64,000 nucleotides of DNA, taken from contig NZ_JAPEPJ010000002.1 in the NCBI RefSeq assembly GCF_026340255.1, positions 744,001 through 808,000 of the forward strand. Reading direction: 5' to 3'. The stretch comes from Streptomyces sp. NBC_01408. GTDB lineage: Bacteria; Actinomycetota; Actinomycetes; Streptomycetales; Streptomycetaceae. The notes under the pieces are model-generated. The model saw nothing but the letters and a program-made list of their open reading frames with translations. It made no database searches and was not told where the DNA came from. Positions 33,264-42,602 of this stretch are shown one piece after another. A program made the position numbers and the translations under genes. Position 1 is the stretch's first letter, and each line of letters starts with the position of its first letter.

Positions 33264-35410
33264 GAACTCTCCTTCTCAGTGGGCCTGTCGTGCACGGTGT
33301 CCGGGGCGTCGGCCGTCCGGGGCGGGCCGGTGGTCCGCGCCGCCGCGAGCGCCCCGGCCGCCCGCGGGTCCGTGTCCGTCCCGCCCCGGCCGGGCGGCGC
33401 GCCGGGGAACGGGCGGCCCGCCTTCCCGTACTCGCGGCGCATGGCGTCGACGAGATGGCCCTGGTGGACCGCGCTCCCGTCGTCGGCGGCGCGGAAGGCC
33501 GCCCCGACCGCGACGTTGCGGATCCAGCCGCCGGGCACCGGGTAGCACCGCGCCAGCGCTTCGAGATCGACGTCGGGGTCCAGCAGCCCTGCGGGCAGGT
33601 GCAGTTCCCACATCCGGTGGCGCCGGGTGTCGTCGGGGAGCGGGAACTCCACGACGAAGTCCATCCGGCGGATGAAGGCCGCGTCGATGTTCTGCCGCAG
33701 GTTGGTCGTCAGCACGGCCAACCCGTCGAAGCGGTCCAACCGCTGGAGCAGATAGGCGGTCTCCATGTTCGCGAAGCGGTCGTTGGCCTCGGAGATCTCG
33801 GTCCTGCTGCCGAACAGCGCGTCGGCCTCGTCGAGCAGGAACACCGCCTGGGTGCGCTCGGCCACCTCGAAGCACGCCGCCAGGTTCTTCTCGGTCTCAC
33901 CGATGTACTTGGAGATCAGTTCGGAACCGTCGACGACCAGCAGGTCCCGCCCCGCCTCGGTCGCCAGTACCTCCGCCGCCAGCGATTTCCCGGTGCCGGG
34001 CGGGCCGGTGAGCAGCAGCCGTACGCCGCGGGCGGCGCGGGCCGCCTCGCGCAGCCGCCAGTCGTCCAGGACGACCGCCTGGTGCCGCAGCCGGGCGACC
34101 GCGTCCCGCAGCTGCGCGTCCGCCTCCTCGGCCAGCACCAGCCGTGGCCAGCGCGCGCCCGGACTGACCAGCTCCACGCCCGGCGGCAGCAGGGCGCCCG
34201 CGCGGGCCCGGATCGCCCCGGACACGTCCGGGTCCCGCGCCGGGTCCTGGCCCTCGCCGTCGCCGAGCGGGGCCAGTGCGGCCCGGCTGCGCAGGTCCAG
34301 TGCCACCTGCGCGGTGAGCGCCGGGTCGAGCGGGTGGCGGGCGGCCAGTTCGGGAGCGCGCTCCCGGGCCTCGGGGAGCGCGGCGCGCCAGGCCCTGCGG
34401 CGGTCCTCCGTGCCGATCGGGCCGAGCGGCACGGTCAGTACGGGCTGCCGCGGCCCGGGGCGTACGGCGCCGGGCGCGGCGCACAGCAGCAGGGGGCCCG
34501 GGAGCCGCCGCAGGGCGGGCGGCAGAGGCGGCGTACCCCCGGCGGGCGGTACGGCGACCAGCAGGGGTACGGCGCCCCGTACGGCCGCGTGCAGTCCCAG
34601 CAGCGCCACCGCCGCGGGGTCCTCGGCCCGGGCCCGGGCTCCGGCCAGGCCGAGGCCGGCGGCCGCGGCGAGCGCGGCGCAGCGGCTCAGCGCCACGGTC
34701 TCGTCCCGGGCGGTGACGAGCAGGACGCGCGATTCGAGCGAGCGCAGGGCGGCGACGGCCCGGGCCGTCTCGGGCAGCGCGAGCCAGCCGTCGAGTCCGG
34801 CGACCGGCGGGCCGGGGTCCACCTCCTCCAGGGAGCGGGGCCAGGCGGGATACCCGTGCAGCGCCTCCCACAGCTGGTCGGCGAGGGTCAGGCAGCGTTC
34901 GTGGAAGGGGCCGTCCCCCTTCAGGACGAGCACTCCGGCGCGTACGGCGGCGCCCTCGTGGAGCAGGCGGCGCAGGGCCACCCGGTCCGGGGGGTGGCCG
35001 TGCGCCCGGGTGCCGTACACGCGACCGCCCACCGGCTTCCTGCGCGCGGCGCGGTCGACGAGGAGGGAGGCCAGGCCCACGCCGGGGTGGGGTTCGCCGC
35101 CGGGGTGCATGGCGCGGAAGGTGCCGGCCAGGCCCTCGTGTTCCTCGGGCAGTCCGGCGAGGAGGACGAGTTCGGTTTCCAGCGGGGTGATGCCGAGCCG
35201 CTGCACGAGCCGGTCGAGGGGTGTGCCGGTGAGGGGCCGCGTGCCGCGGACCCGTTCGGCGCGGCCGGCCGCGCCGCGGGCCCAGTCGCGCAGGAAGCCC
35301 GAGGCGTCGCCGCCGGCCTCCTGGCTGCAGGTCGTCTCCAGCAGCTCGGCCAGGCGCAGGGCGGTGTCCGCGGCCCGCGCGGAGAGGTCGTGGCTGATGC
35401 GCTCAGACAT
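33260..35410 (-). CDS. CIS AAA+ ATPase (Afp15/Pvc15-like)
   Basis: The 716-residue protein has an N-terminal winged/helical region and a C-terminal AAA+ module. Walker A is LLLTGPPGTGKSLAAEVL (about residues 465-480), Walker B AVFLLDEADALFG, sensor 1 LAVLTTNLRQNID, and the arginine finger FIRRMDFVVEFPLP. All extracellular or cytosolic CIS of the Afp/PVC kind carry such an ATPase, which is needed for particle assembly and is not in the finished particle. The ATG overlaps the tape-measure stop by 8 bases. Confidence 0.93.
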   Translation of the reverse strand: MSERISHDLSARAADTALRLAELLETTCSQEAGGDASGFLRDWARGAAGRAERVRGTRPLTGTPLDRLVQRLGITPLETELVLLAGLPEEHEGLAGTFRAMHPGGEPHPGVGLASLLVDRAARRKPVGGRVYGTRAHGHPPDRVALRRLLHEGAAVRAGVLVLKGDGPFHERCLTLADQLWEALHGYPAWPRSLEEVDPGPPVAGLDGWLALPETARAVAALRSLESRVLLVTARDETVALSRCAALAAAAGLGLAGARARAEDPAAVALLGLHAAVRGAVPLLVAVPPAGGTPPLPPALRRLPGPLLLCAAPGAVRPGPRQPVLTVPLGPIGTEDRRRAWRAALPEARERAPELAARHPLDPALTAQVALDLRSRAALAPLGDGEGQDPARDPDVSGAIRARAGALLPPGVELVSPGARWPRLVLAEEADAQLRDAVARLRHQAVVLDDWRLREAARAARGVRLLLTGPPGTGKSLAAEVLATEAGRDLLVVDGSELISKYIGETEKNLAACFEVAERTQAVFLLDEADALFGSRTEISEANDRFANMETAYLLQRLDRFDGLAVLTTNLRQNIDAAFIRRMDFVVEFPLPDDTRRHRMWELHLPAGLLDPDVDLEALARCYPVPGGWIRNVAVGAAFRAADDGSAVHQGHLVDAMRREYGKAGRPFPGAPPGRGGTDTDPRAAGALAAARTTGPPRTADAPDTVHDRPTEKESS

Positions 35411-37433
35411 AGACGTACCTCACGACCGCGCCGAGCCAGGGCACCCAGCCCGGGTCGAGGTCGAGCCCGGCGCGGCGGACGGCGACATCGGTGTCGGCGA
35501 CGGCGAGGCGTACCTCGATCCAGCCCGGTTCGGCGGCGATACGTCCGCACCGGCGGGCAAGCCCCACCACGACGGCAGCGGGGCCGGGGCCGACCGGGCC
35601 GGGGGCGACCGGTTCGACGGGGTCGGGGGCGGCCGGTTCGGGAGCGGCCCGTTCGGCGGCGTCGGCGTCGGCCCGGTCGGGGGCGGCCCGTTCGACGGGG
35701 TCAGGGACAGCCCGTCCGGGGGCAATGCGTTCGGCGGCGTCGGCGTCGGCCCGTTCGGCACAGTCGGGTGCGGCCCGGTCGGCGGCGTCGGCGTCGGCCC
35801 CTTCGGGCACGGCCCGTTCGACGGGGTCGACGTCGGCCCGTTCGGGCACGGCCCGTTCGACGGGGTCGACGTCGGCCCGTTCGGGCACGGCCCGTTCGAC
35901 GGGGTCGACGTCGGCCCGTTCGGCGGCGGCGGCCCGGTCGGGGGCGGGGAGCCGTGCGGCGGTGGTGCGGGCCCAGTGGGCGGCGAGGGCGGCGACGCGG
36001 GCGCGTTCGGCCGGGGTCGGGGCCGGGGCCCCGAGGACGAGGGCGGCCCGGTCGGGTCCGAGGCCGGCGAGCGCGAGCAGCGCCGGGTCGTCGGCCGCCG
36101 CGGTGGGCAGGAGGGCGCGGCCGACGGCGTGCAGCACCCAGGGCAAGGGCCGTGCGGCGAGGGCGGGTTCGTCCTGGGCGCGGGCGGGGAGGCCGGCGTC
36201 GGCGGCCGTGGCGAGCAGGAAGAGCAGCCCGGCCCAGGAGGTGGCGGCGCCGCCCTCGGGACCGGGTCGGTGCGGGCGCCGCGCGGCTCCCCCCGGCTCC
36301 CCCGCGTCCGTCGCCCGCGCCGGTACGGTCGCCCGCGCGCCGGGTGCTGCGGCGGCCCGGCCCGGCTGCGGACCGCGCCGGGCCGGGGGCGCGCCCGCGG
36401 CCGCACGGGTTCCGGGCGGCGGCGCCGGGGTGGCGCGGTCCGTGTCCCCGGCATCGGAGGCCTCGGCCTGCCGCTCCGGCCGCTGCCGGGGCCGGATGCC
36501 GTCCTCGGCCGGGGGCTGCGGCCCGAGTGGGGCCGGTACGGGCAGGGGCAGGCCCGCGGGGGCTCCGGTCAGGCCCCGCAGCCCCTCGGCGAGGAGACGG
36601 GCCAGCCCGGGGCGCGGCGGCCGGTGCAGGGAGGCGGGGTCGGTCTCCGCGGCGACCAGCAACGCCCAGGCGGCCAGGGCGGCTTCGCCGGGGCGCAGGC
36701 GGGTCTCCCGTACCAGGGCGGCCAGCCGCGATCCGGCGAGCAGGGCCCGGGCGAGCTCCCGGGTGGCGGGGTCCGCGGCTGCCCCGGGGGCCCGGTCCGG
36801 CCACGGCTCCGGCGGCCCGGCGGCCCGACTGTCCGCCACCGGCGGGGCGCCGAGGGGGGTGGCCAAGGTGGTGGCCAGGTGGTGCCAGCCGCCGCGTCCC
36901 AGCGCCCGGTCGAGCGCGGCCAGTCCGCACTCCCCGGCCGCGCGCAGCACGGCCGGGGCGGCCTGCTGGGGGTGCCGGTCGAGCACGGCGAGGAGGGCCG
37001 CGCCGGGCGAGGCGGTGGGCGAGGGGTCCTCCGGGCGGACCACGCCGGTCTGCCGCCAGGCCCACAGCCGTTCGGTCCGCCCGTTCGCGAGGCCGGCGAC
37101 GGCGTCGGCGAGCAGCTCCAGGTCGTGCCGGTAGTGCACGACGGCGCCGCCGCCCTCGCGTACGGTGCGCTCGATCGCGGCGGCGACGGCCCGGGACCAG
37201 TCCTGGGCGAGCGCGGGGTCGGAGCTGGCCAGGTCCAGCGGCACGGTCAGGTCGAGGCGCGGCAGGCACCAGCGCCCGGGCGGCAGCCGCAGGGCGCGCA
37301 GGGCCGCTTCGAGCTGCCCGCCGACCGCGTGGCGCAGCGGTCCGCGCAGCCGGTCGGCGGCGGGCGGCTGCGCGTCGGCGGGGTGGCGCAGGGTCGCCGA
37401 CAGGCGGTCGATGACGACGGTGGGGCCGCTCAT
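35403..37433 (-). CDS. CIS tape-measure protein (Afp14-like) with tandem repeats
   Basis: The 676-residue protein opens with VVIDRLSATLRHPADA and RGPLRHAVGGQLEAALRALRLPPG, the N-terminal pattern of the CIS tape-measure family (CIS_TMP), followed by long Ala/Arg-rich helices. The C-terminal half holds 13-residue repeats (ERADVDPVERAVP three times, then degenerate copies). It ends with a compact domain (AEPGWIEVRLAVADTDVAVR, then DPGWVPWLGAVVRYVYV). The protein should set the length of the sheath-tube complex. ATG overlaps the upstream stop (ATGA). Confidence 0.8.
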   Translation of the reverse strand: MSGPTVVIDRLSATLRHPADAQPPAADRLRGPLRHAVGGQLEAALRALRLPPGRWCLPRLDLTVPLDLASSDPALAQDWSRAVAAAIERTVREGGGAVVHYRHDLELLADAVAGLANGRTERLWAWRQTGVVRPEDPSPTASPGAALLAVLDRHPQQAAPAVLRAAGECGLAALDRALGRGGWHHLATTLATPLGAPPVADSRAAGPPEPWPDRAPGAAADPATRELARALLAGSRLAALVRETRLRPGEAALAAWALLVAAETDPASLHRPPRPGLARLLAEGLRGLTGAPAGLPLPVPAPLGPQPPAEDGIRPRQRPERQAEASDAGDTDRATPAPPPGTRAAAGAPPARRGPQPGRAAAAPGARATVPARATDAGEPGGAARRPHRPGPEGGAATSWAGLLFLLATAADAGLPARAQDEPALAARPLPWVLHAVGRALLPTAAADDPALLALAGLGPDRAALVLGAPAPTPAERARVAALAAHWARTTAARLPAPDRAAAAERADVDPVERAVPERADVDPVERAVPERADVDPVERAVPEGADADAADRAAPDCAERADADAAERIAPGRAVPDPVERAAPDRADADAAERAAPEPAAPDPVEPVAPGPVGPGPAAVVVGLARRCGRIAAEPGWIEVRLAVADTDVAVRRAGLDLDPGWVPWLGAVVRYVYV
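35810..35930 (-). repeat. 39-bp coding tandem repeat in the tape-measure gene
   Basis: Three nearly identical 39-base units encode E-R-A-D-V-D-P-V-E-R-A-V-P. Shorter degenerate copies continue toward about 35580. Unit number could change by slippage or recombination without a frameshift. Confidence 0.85.
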
Positions 37434-39865
37434 CCGACCCTCACCGCCCCGGCGACGGAGGTCTCGCCGACGCGGGCCCCGGCGGCGGGCACGCCCACGA
37501 TGCCGTCCCCGCCGACCCGGGTGGCGCCGACCACGGCGGGCCCCCACGCGGCGCCGGGTCCGACCACGGAGGTGAGGCCGAGGTGCAGGGTGCGGCCGAT
37601 CCGCATGCCCGCGCCCAGGGGGCAGATGTCCACGAGGGTGTGGGCGGGCTTGTGGCTCTCGACGACGGCCCGGACGACGTCGAGCTGTTCGGGGCGCAGG
37701 ACGGCGGGGATCAGCACGCTGAAGCGGTGGGCGGTGGCGGTGTAGCCGTCCGATCCGGGCCGGGTGCCGCCGACGGTGAAGCGGCCGAGGGCCCCGGCCG
37801 TGCTCGCGCCGCCGCCCACGGCGGGTGCGGGGGGCCCGCCCGGGGCGGTGCCGAGCACCGCGCCGCCCAGGCCGCGCGTCCGCCAGTTCTCCACCACGCT
37901 GATCGGGAGGGGTAGGTAGAGCCGGAGGACGCGTTCGAGGCAGGCGACGGTGCCGCGGATGCGGAACAGGTCGTAGGCCTGGGCGATCAGGGCGCGCCGG
38001 GCGGGTACCGGCCAGCGCCGGTCGAGCGCCAGTCCGACGAGGCCGGCCAGCCAGCCGAGGGCCTCCTGCGGGGTGGCCGTGGGGTCGAGCAGCAGGGTGC
38101 GCAGGGCGGCGCGGCCGTCCAGCTCGTGCAGGAGCCCTTCGGCGGGGGCGAGGAACCGCTGGAGGAACGCCGCGTCGGTCTCTTCCCTGCTCCAGGACCT
38201 GGGCAGTTGGGCGGGCAGCCGGTGCCCGGGGCGCTCCACGCGCAGGGCCCGGACGCGGGGGGTGAGCCGTCGGGTGCCGGTGAGGCGGAGCACGATCCAC
38301 AGGTAGCGGCCGGGCGGGGCGTGCACGGGTGTCTCGTAGGTCTCGAAGCCGTCGTCGGGGGCGATCTGGGCCCAGGGGCCCTCCCGGCCGGTGGGCCGCT
38401 TGAACAAGGGGGTGGACGGGGGCAGTTGAGCGGTGATCCGGGCGCGGGAGGGCAGCGGCGGGGTGAGGTCCGGGTTCCGGACGGTGCGTCCGCCGCGGAC
38501 GGGCGGCGACCACGGCAGCGGGTCGGGGACCGTGTCCTCGTCGCCGGACAGGCAGCTCACGCGCACCTCGGTGCCGGGCGGGACGCAGGCGTCGAGGAAC
38601 AGGCGTCCCCAGCGGGTGCGGTAGGCGCCCGCGTCCAGCCGGTAGCAGACGACGCTCCCGGCCTGGGTGTAGCGGGCGGCCGGGCCGGCGGTGCGGCCGG
38701 TCCCGGCGGGGGTGGTGAAGGCGATCCGCCCGTCGGGGGCGATGGACAGGGCGCCGCCGTCGAAGCCCGGTGCCCGCAGCGGTTCGGCCTCGGACCAGGA
38801 GGTCCCGTCGGGCCTGAAGCGGCGGAAGGGCTGCCCGGGGGCGCGCGCCACGACCAGGGTGCCGTCGGCAGCCACGTCGAGGTCGGAGGCGTACGGGACG
38901 ACCAGCGCGCGGCTGCCGTCCGTACGGGCGATGACCGCCCGGGAGCCCGAGGGATCGGTCCACAGCACGTGGAGGTGCGGGTGCCCGGCGCGGGCGGCGA
39001 TCCGGGTGGGGCGCAGTCCGTCGGCGCCCGGCGGGCGGCGCAGCGCGGGTCCGCGCTGCGGGCCGCGGCGGCCCTGGAGGAAGACGAGGCCGGCGGGCCG
39101 GGTGAGCAGCACGACGGCGCCGTCGCAGTGGGCGGTGACGTCGAGGGGCCGCCGGTTGGGGTGGGCGGCGCCGCGTACGGAGATCCGGCGCAGCAGCCGC
39201 TCGCCCCACAGGTCCACGACGTGGACCGCGCCGGCGCCGGATTCGGCGATGTAGAGCCGCTGGGCGCTGTCGACGGCGAGGCCGCGCGGTACGCACAGGA
39301 CCCCGGGCCTTGCTCCTGCGGACGGCTGGGCGGGAGAGGCGGCGGGGGCGGCGGGGGCGGCCCAAGTGGCCGGGGCAGCCTGGGTGGCCGGGACGCCCGG
39401 GGTGGAGGGGACGGCCGAGGTGACCTCGACGCGTCCCGCCCGCGGGAAGGAACGGTAGGTGCGGCCCCAGCGGTCGAAGGCGAGCCCCGCGGGCCCGTGT
39501 CCGGCGGCGGCGCCGCCCGGCCCGGGCGCGGGGCCGGAGCCGGAGCCGGGACCGGGGCCGGAGCCGGAGCCGGGACCGGGGCCGGAGCCCGGACCGGGGC
39601 CAGGGCCGGGACCGTGGCCGTGGCCAGGGCCAGGGCCAGGGCCAGGGCCGGGGCCGGGGCCGGGGCCAGGGCCGGGGCCAGGGCCAGGGCCGGGGCCAGG
39701 GCCAGGGCCGGGGCCAGGGCCAGGGCCGGGGCCGGGAACGGGGTCCTCCTCCGGCTCCCAGCCGAGGCAGACCCCGCCCCCGTCCAGCAGTGCGGTGGAC
39801 TCGTGGCGGCAGCGCGCCCACTGGTCCGCGTCGGCCAGCACGGCGAGGTCTCGGTCCCCGTGCAT
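37430..39865 (-). CDS. CIS baseplate wedge protein (Afp12/gpI-like) with NHL-type propeller insertion
   Basis: The 811-residue protein has four parts: a short N-terminus, a Gly-Pro dipeptide run (about 42-118), NHL/SMP30-like propeller strands (GLAFDRWGRTYRSFPR, GLAVDSAQRLYIAESGAGAVHVVD, HLHVLWTDPSGS), and a C-terminal tail-protein-I domain (ALIAQAYDLFRIRGTVACLERVLRLYLPLPISVVENWR). The last part is typical of baseplate proteins paired with gpJ in Afp-like systems. ATG 39865 overlaps the gpJ-like stop by one base (TGATG). The propeller could provide a surface for binding targets or cargo. The Gly-Pro run is extreme for a structural protein. Confidence 0.85.
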   Translation of the reverse strand: MHGDRDLAVLADADQWARCRHESTALLDGGGVCLGWEPEEDPVPGPGPGPGPGPGPGPGPGPGPGPGPGPGPGPGPGPGPGHGHGPGPGPGPGSGPGPGSGSGPGPGSGSGPAPGPGGAAAGHGPAGLAFDRWGRTYRSFPRAGRVEVTSAVPSTPGVPATQAAPATWAAPAAPAASPAQPSAGARPGVLCVPRGLAVDSAQRLYIAESGAGAVHVVDLWGERLLRRISVRGAAHPNRRPLDVTAHCDGAVVLLTRPAGLVFLQGRRGPQRGPALRRPPGADGLRPTRIAARAGHPHLHVLWTDPSGSRAVIARTDGSRALVVPYASDLDVAADGTLVVARAPGQPFRRFRPDGTSWSEAEPLRAPGFDGGALSIAPDGRIAFTTPAGTGRTAGPAARYTQAGSVVCYRLDAGAYRTRWGRLFLDACVPPGTEVRVSCLSGDEDTVPDPLPWSPPVRGGRTVRNPDLTPPLPSRARITAQLPPSTPLFKRPTGREGPWAQIAPDDGFETYETPVHAPPGRYLWIVLRLTGTRRLTPRVRALRVERPGHRLPAQLPRSWSREETDAAFLQRFLAPAEGLLHELDGRAALRTLLLDPTATPQEALGWLAGLVGLALDRRWPVPARRALIAQAYDLFRIRGTVACLERVLRLYLPLPISVVENWRTRGLGGAVLGTAPGGPPAPAVGGGASTAGALGRFTVGGTRPGSDGYTATAHRFSVLIPAVLRPEQLDVVRAVVESHKPAHTLVDICPLGAGMRIGRTLHLGLTSVVGPGAAWGPAVVGATRVGGDGIVGVPAAGARVGETSVAGAVRVG
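39530..39742 (-). repeat. GC-rich hexamer array encoding a Gly-Pro run
   Basis: About 210 bases of GGCCCT/GGCCCC hexamers encode alternating Gly-Pro with a few His, Ser or Ala interruptions. It is in frame through its whole length. It would be prone to slippage and to assembly errors. Confidence 0.9.
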
Positions 39866-42093
39866 CAGCACACCTCCGGTGGCAGCGGTACGACGACGGG
39901 CGTGGGGTCGCCGGGCGGCGGGGCCGGCGGCCCGTACCCGGTACCCACGGGCAGGGGGCTGCCGGTGACCACGGTGATCTCGGCGAGCCGGGGGACCTCC
40001 CACGGCCGCAGCGGTACGAGGGGCAGCGCGGTCCACACCCCGCCGCCGGGCCCCGGGCCGCCGGACCCGGTATCGCCGCGCCGGGCCAGCAGCAGTTCCT
40101 CCTCGATGTACTCCAGCCCTTCCACCTGCACGGCGACGGCTTCGAGTTCCGCGCGGCGCACGGCCCGCCCCAGCGGCCATCCGCCGCCCTCGGGGCCGTA
40201 CGGCGGCAGCGGGGCCAGGTACTGGCGCAGGATCAGCTCGACCCAGCGGCGTACGGCGTCGGGCTGGTAGCCCTCCCGGGTCCGGATGCCGACGGAGAGG
40301 GCGATGTCCACGTAGGTGGGCGGGATGACGTACAGCTCGGCGGTGACCAGGCGCCTCGGGGCGAGATGGGCGGCCACCCGGCGCAGCAGGGCGAGGTCGG
40401 GCAGTGGCGCGCCCGGGTCGCGCAGGTCCTCGGTGGGAAAGACGAGCACGCTGATGACGCCCGCCGCGGGCTGGGTGGGGGTGTCGGGGTGCAGCAGGGG
40501 CAGGGTCTCGGCCCGCCGGACGCCGGGGACTTCGAGGGTGAGGGCCCGGAAGTCCTCGGCGGTGACGGCCCGGTCGCGGCGGTGCACCTCGGCGGGGAGC
40601 GCGTCCAGGGCGTCGGTGAGGGAGGCCGGGTCGGCGCCGCCGGTGGCGGGGAACGGGTTGCCGGCCTTGACGCCCGCGACCCCGGTCAGTGATCCGATGG
40701 CGCCGGCGGGTACGTTCCCGGCGGAACCGCCGCCGTAGCGGTACGAGAGCACCCGGATCCGCTCGCCGATCTGGGGCCGCCGGCAGCGGGTGCCGAAGCG
40801 GACGAGCCCGGCCTCGGAGTCCAGGGTGTAGTGGCGGTCGAAGGGGCCGCCGGCGGCGAAGTCCTCCACCTCGGTCCAAGGGCGCCAGCCGTCGGCCTCC
40901 TCCACCTCCAGCCGTACGCTGCCGGGGACGACCGGGCCGAGGGTGAGGCGGAAGGCCTGTCCGGCGTCGGCGGTGCCGGTGCCGAGGAGTTCGGGGGCGG
41001 CGGTGCGGGACTGCACCGCGCCGACGGCGTTGACCCCGACCCAGCGGATGCGGTGGATCGCGTCGTTCTCGCCGGCCGGCCGGCGTACGCGCAGCCAGCC
41101 CAGCACCCGCGCGGCGAGTTTCTCGTCGTCCAGCGGCGGCGGGGCGTCGGATCCGCCCGGGCTGCTCTGCGCCGGAGGATGGGCGGGGAAGGCGCCGGGC
41201 AGGGCGACGCTGACGACCCCGGCCGTGGTCAGTCCGCGGGTGGTGTCGCCGAGGACGGCGAGGGGGGTGAAGGCGGTGGCCTCGCCGGGGCCGTTCCACA
41301 GTTCCCACAGGAAGCCGGGCGGGGCGGTCACCAGGTCGCCCGCACGCAGCCGGGTGGGGTCGTGGGGGTTGCGCGCCACGAGGTCGAAGGGGCGGGGCAG
41401 TTCCTCGTCGGGCACCACGCCGATGAAGAGGGTCCGGCCGCGCAGGTGCCGGGGGTCGGTGGTGTTCTTGCCGAGCAGGGCGATCCACAGGCACTGGTCC
41501 ACGGTCGTGGACACGTCGAGGGGCGGGTCCCCGGCGAGCGGGTCGGCGGGGACCGCGGTGGTGACGTAGAAGAGGACGGGCGCCGCCCCGCTCCGGGCCC
41601 GGTCGCGTTCGGCGGACGGCAGTGCCTCGACGGCGTCGTCGCGGCGCCGGTGCTCGGTCGCGGCCCGGCCGCTCTCCTCGGCGGGCGGTACGGGGGCGGG
41701 CGTCTTGCCGACGGCGAGGACCTCCAGGGGCCAGGCGACCACCTCGTTGCCGGTCTCGAAGACGACGGCGCCGGCGCGGGCCTCGGCGCCGCGCAGCACC
41801 TGGACCCCTTCGGGACGCTCGGTCTCCAGGACGAGCAGGGTGCGGGCGGCCAGCGCCGGGCGCGGCCGCAGGCCCAGCAGCCGCAGGAAGGCGACCTTGG
41901 TGGTGTCGGGGATCTGGTTGAAGCGGAAGAGCAGTGACTCGCCGAGGTGCGCGAAGAGTTCGATCAGGGCGATGCCCGGGTCGCCCGCGTGGTGGTCGGT
42001 CCACTCGGGGGCGTACACCGGGATCCGTTTGACCAGCTCGTCCCGCAGCTGTTCGAAGGTGCGGTCGTCGAGGATGGGGCCGATCAGTGGCAT
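39865..42093 (-). CDS. CIS baseplate assembly protein J (Afp11/gp6-like)
   Basis: The 742-residue protein is of the putative baseplate assembly protein family. It shows APEWTDHHAGDPGIALIELFAHLGESLLFRFNQIPDTTKVAFLRLLG near the N-terminus and the gpJ core near the middle to C-terminus (VHRRDRAVTAEDFRALTLEVPGVRRAETLPLLHPD, YVIPPTYVDIALSVGIRTREGYQPDAVRRWVE). It forms the wedge ring of the baseplate with the gpI-like protein. It starts 18 bases after the gp25-like stop. Confidence 0.93.
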   Translation of the reverse strand: MPLIGPILDDRTFEQLRDELVKRIPVYAPEWTDHHAGDPGIALIELFAHLGESLLFRFNQIPDTTKVAFLRLLGLRPRPALAARTLLVLETERPEGVQVLRGAEARAGAVVFETGNEVVAWPLEVLAVGKTPAPVPPAEESGRAATEHRRRDDAVEALPSAERDRARSGAAPVLFYVTTAVPADPLAGDPPLDVSTTVDQCLWIALLGKNTTDPRHLRGRTLFIGVVPDEELPRPFDLVARNPHDPTRLRAGDLVTAPPGFLWELWNGPGEATAFTPLAVLGDTTRGLTTAGVVSVALPGAFPAHPPAQSSPGGSDAPPPLDDEKLAARVLGWLRVRRPAGENDAIHRIRWVGVNAVGAVQSRTAAPELLGTGTADAGQAFRLTLGPVVPGSVRLEVEEADGWRPWTEVEDFAAGGPFDRHYTLDSEAGLVRFGTRCRRPQIGERIRVLSYRYGGGSAGNVPAGAIGSLTGVAGVKAGNPFPATGGADPASLTDALDALPAEVHRRDRAVTAEDFRALTLEVPGVRRAETLPLLHPDTPTQPAAGVISVLVFPTEDLRDPGAPLPDLALLRRVAAHLAPRRLVTAELYVIPPTYVDIALSVGIRTREGYQPDAVRRWVELILRQYLAPLPPYGPEGGGWPLGRAVRRAELEAVAVQVEGLEYIEEELLLARRGDTGSGGPGPGGGVWTALPLVPLRPWEVPRLAEITVVTGSPLPVGTGYGPPAPPPGDPTPVVVPLPPEVC

Positions 42094-42111
42094 GCCGTCA
42101 TCTCCCGGCCG

Positions 42112-42561
42112 CTACCGCAGGTAGAAGGGGTAGACGAGACGGTCCGGCCGCAGGTCCACCAGCCGTACGTACGCGATGTCGATCCACACCAGGGTCGGCT
42201 CCTCCCCCGGTGTCACGGCGACCTCGGTGACCCTGATCCGGGGCTCCCAGCGGGTGAGGGCCTCGCTGATCTCCTCGCTGAGGGCCGTGCGGGTGGCGGC
42301 GGTGTTCGGTGTCATCAGGTAGCGGCGCAGTCCGCAGCCGAAGGAGGGCCGCATCACGCGCTCGCCGGGCTCGGTGTCGAGGATCGTCTCGATCGACTGC
42401 CTGATCAGCGCCTCCCCGCCCACCCAGGCCAGCGCGCCCGCTTCCCCGCCGCCGCCTGCTCCGCGCGGCCGCAACGGGAACCGGACCCCGGTCCCCAGCC
42501 ACGCATCACCCACCGCATCCAGCGGGCCTGGGCCCCCGGTCGTCCCTGTGCTCACGGTCAT
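42112..42561 (-). CDS. CIS baseplate protein W (gp25/Afp9-like)
   Basis: The 149-residue protein has the GPW/gp25 core: WLGTGVRFPLRP, EALIRQSIETILDTEPGERVMRPSFGCGLRRYL, ALTRWEPRIRVTEVAV, and a final YVRLVDLRPDRLVYPFYLR. The EPGERVMRP segment contains the family's conserved E-x-R residues that bind the sheath and baseplate. It begins a sub-cluster 41 bases after the toxin-like gene. Confidence 0.93.
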   Translation of the reverse strand: MTVSTGTTGGPGPLDAVGDAWLGTGVRFPLRPRGAGGGGEAGALAWVGGEALIRQSIETILDTEPGERVMRPSFGCGLRRYLMTPNTAATRTALSEEISEALTRWEPRIRVTEVAVTPGEEPTLVWIDIAYVRLVDLRPDRLVYPFYLR

Positions 42562-42602
42562 ACGCCCGATGGTCCGGGGAGACCGTCACCGTGGCGTCGC
42601 GG

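Noticed and set aside
33290..37745. Very long plus-strand frames (over 1,300 codons) opposite the CIS ATPase and tape-measure genes
   Set aside because: They mirror the minus-strand genes, are extremely Arg/Gly/Ala-rich, lack any family motif, and arise from the GC bias of the true frames.
39530..39742. CRISPR-like or other non-coding repeat array
   Set aside because: The units are 6 bases long, contiguous and without spacers, and stay in frame inside a gene.
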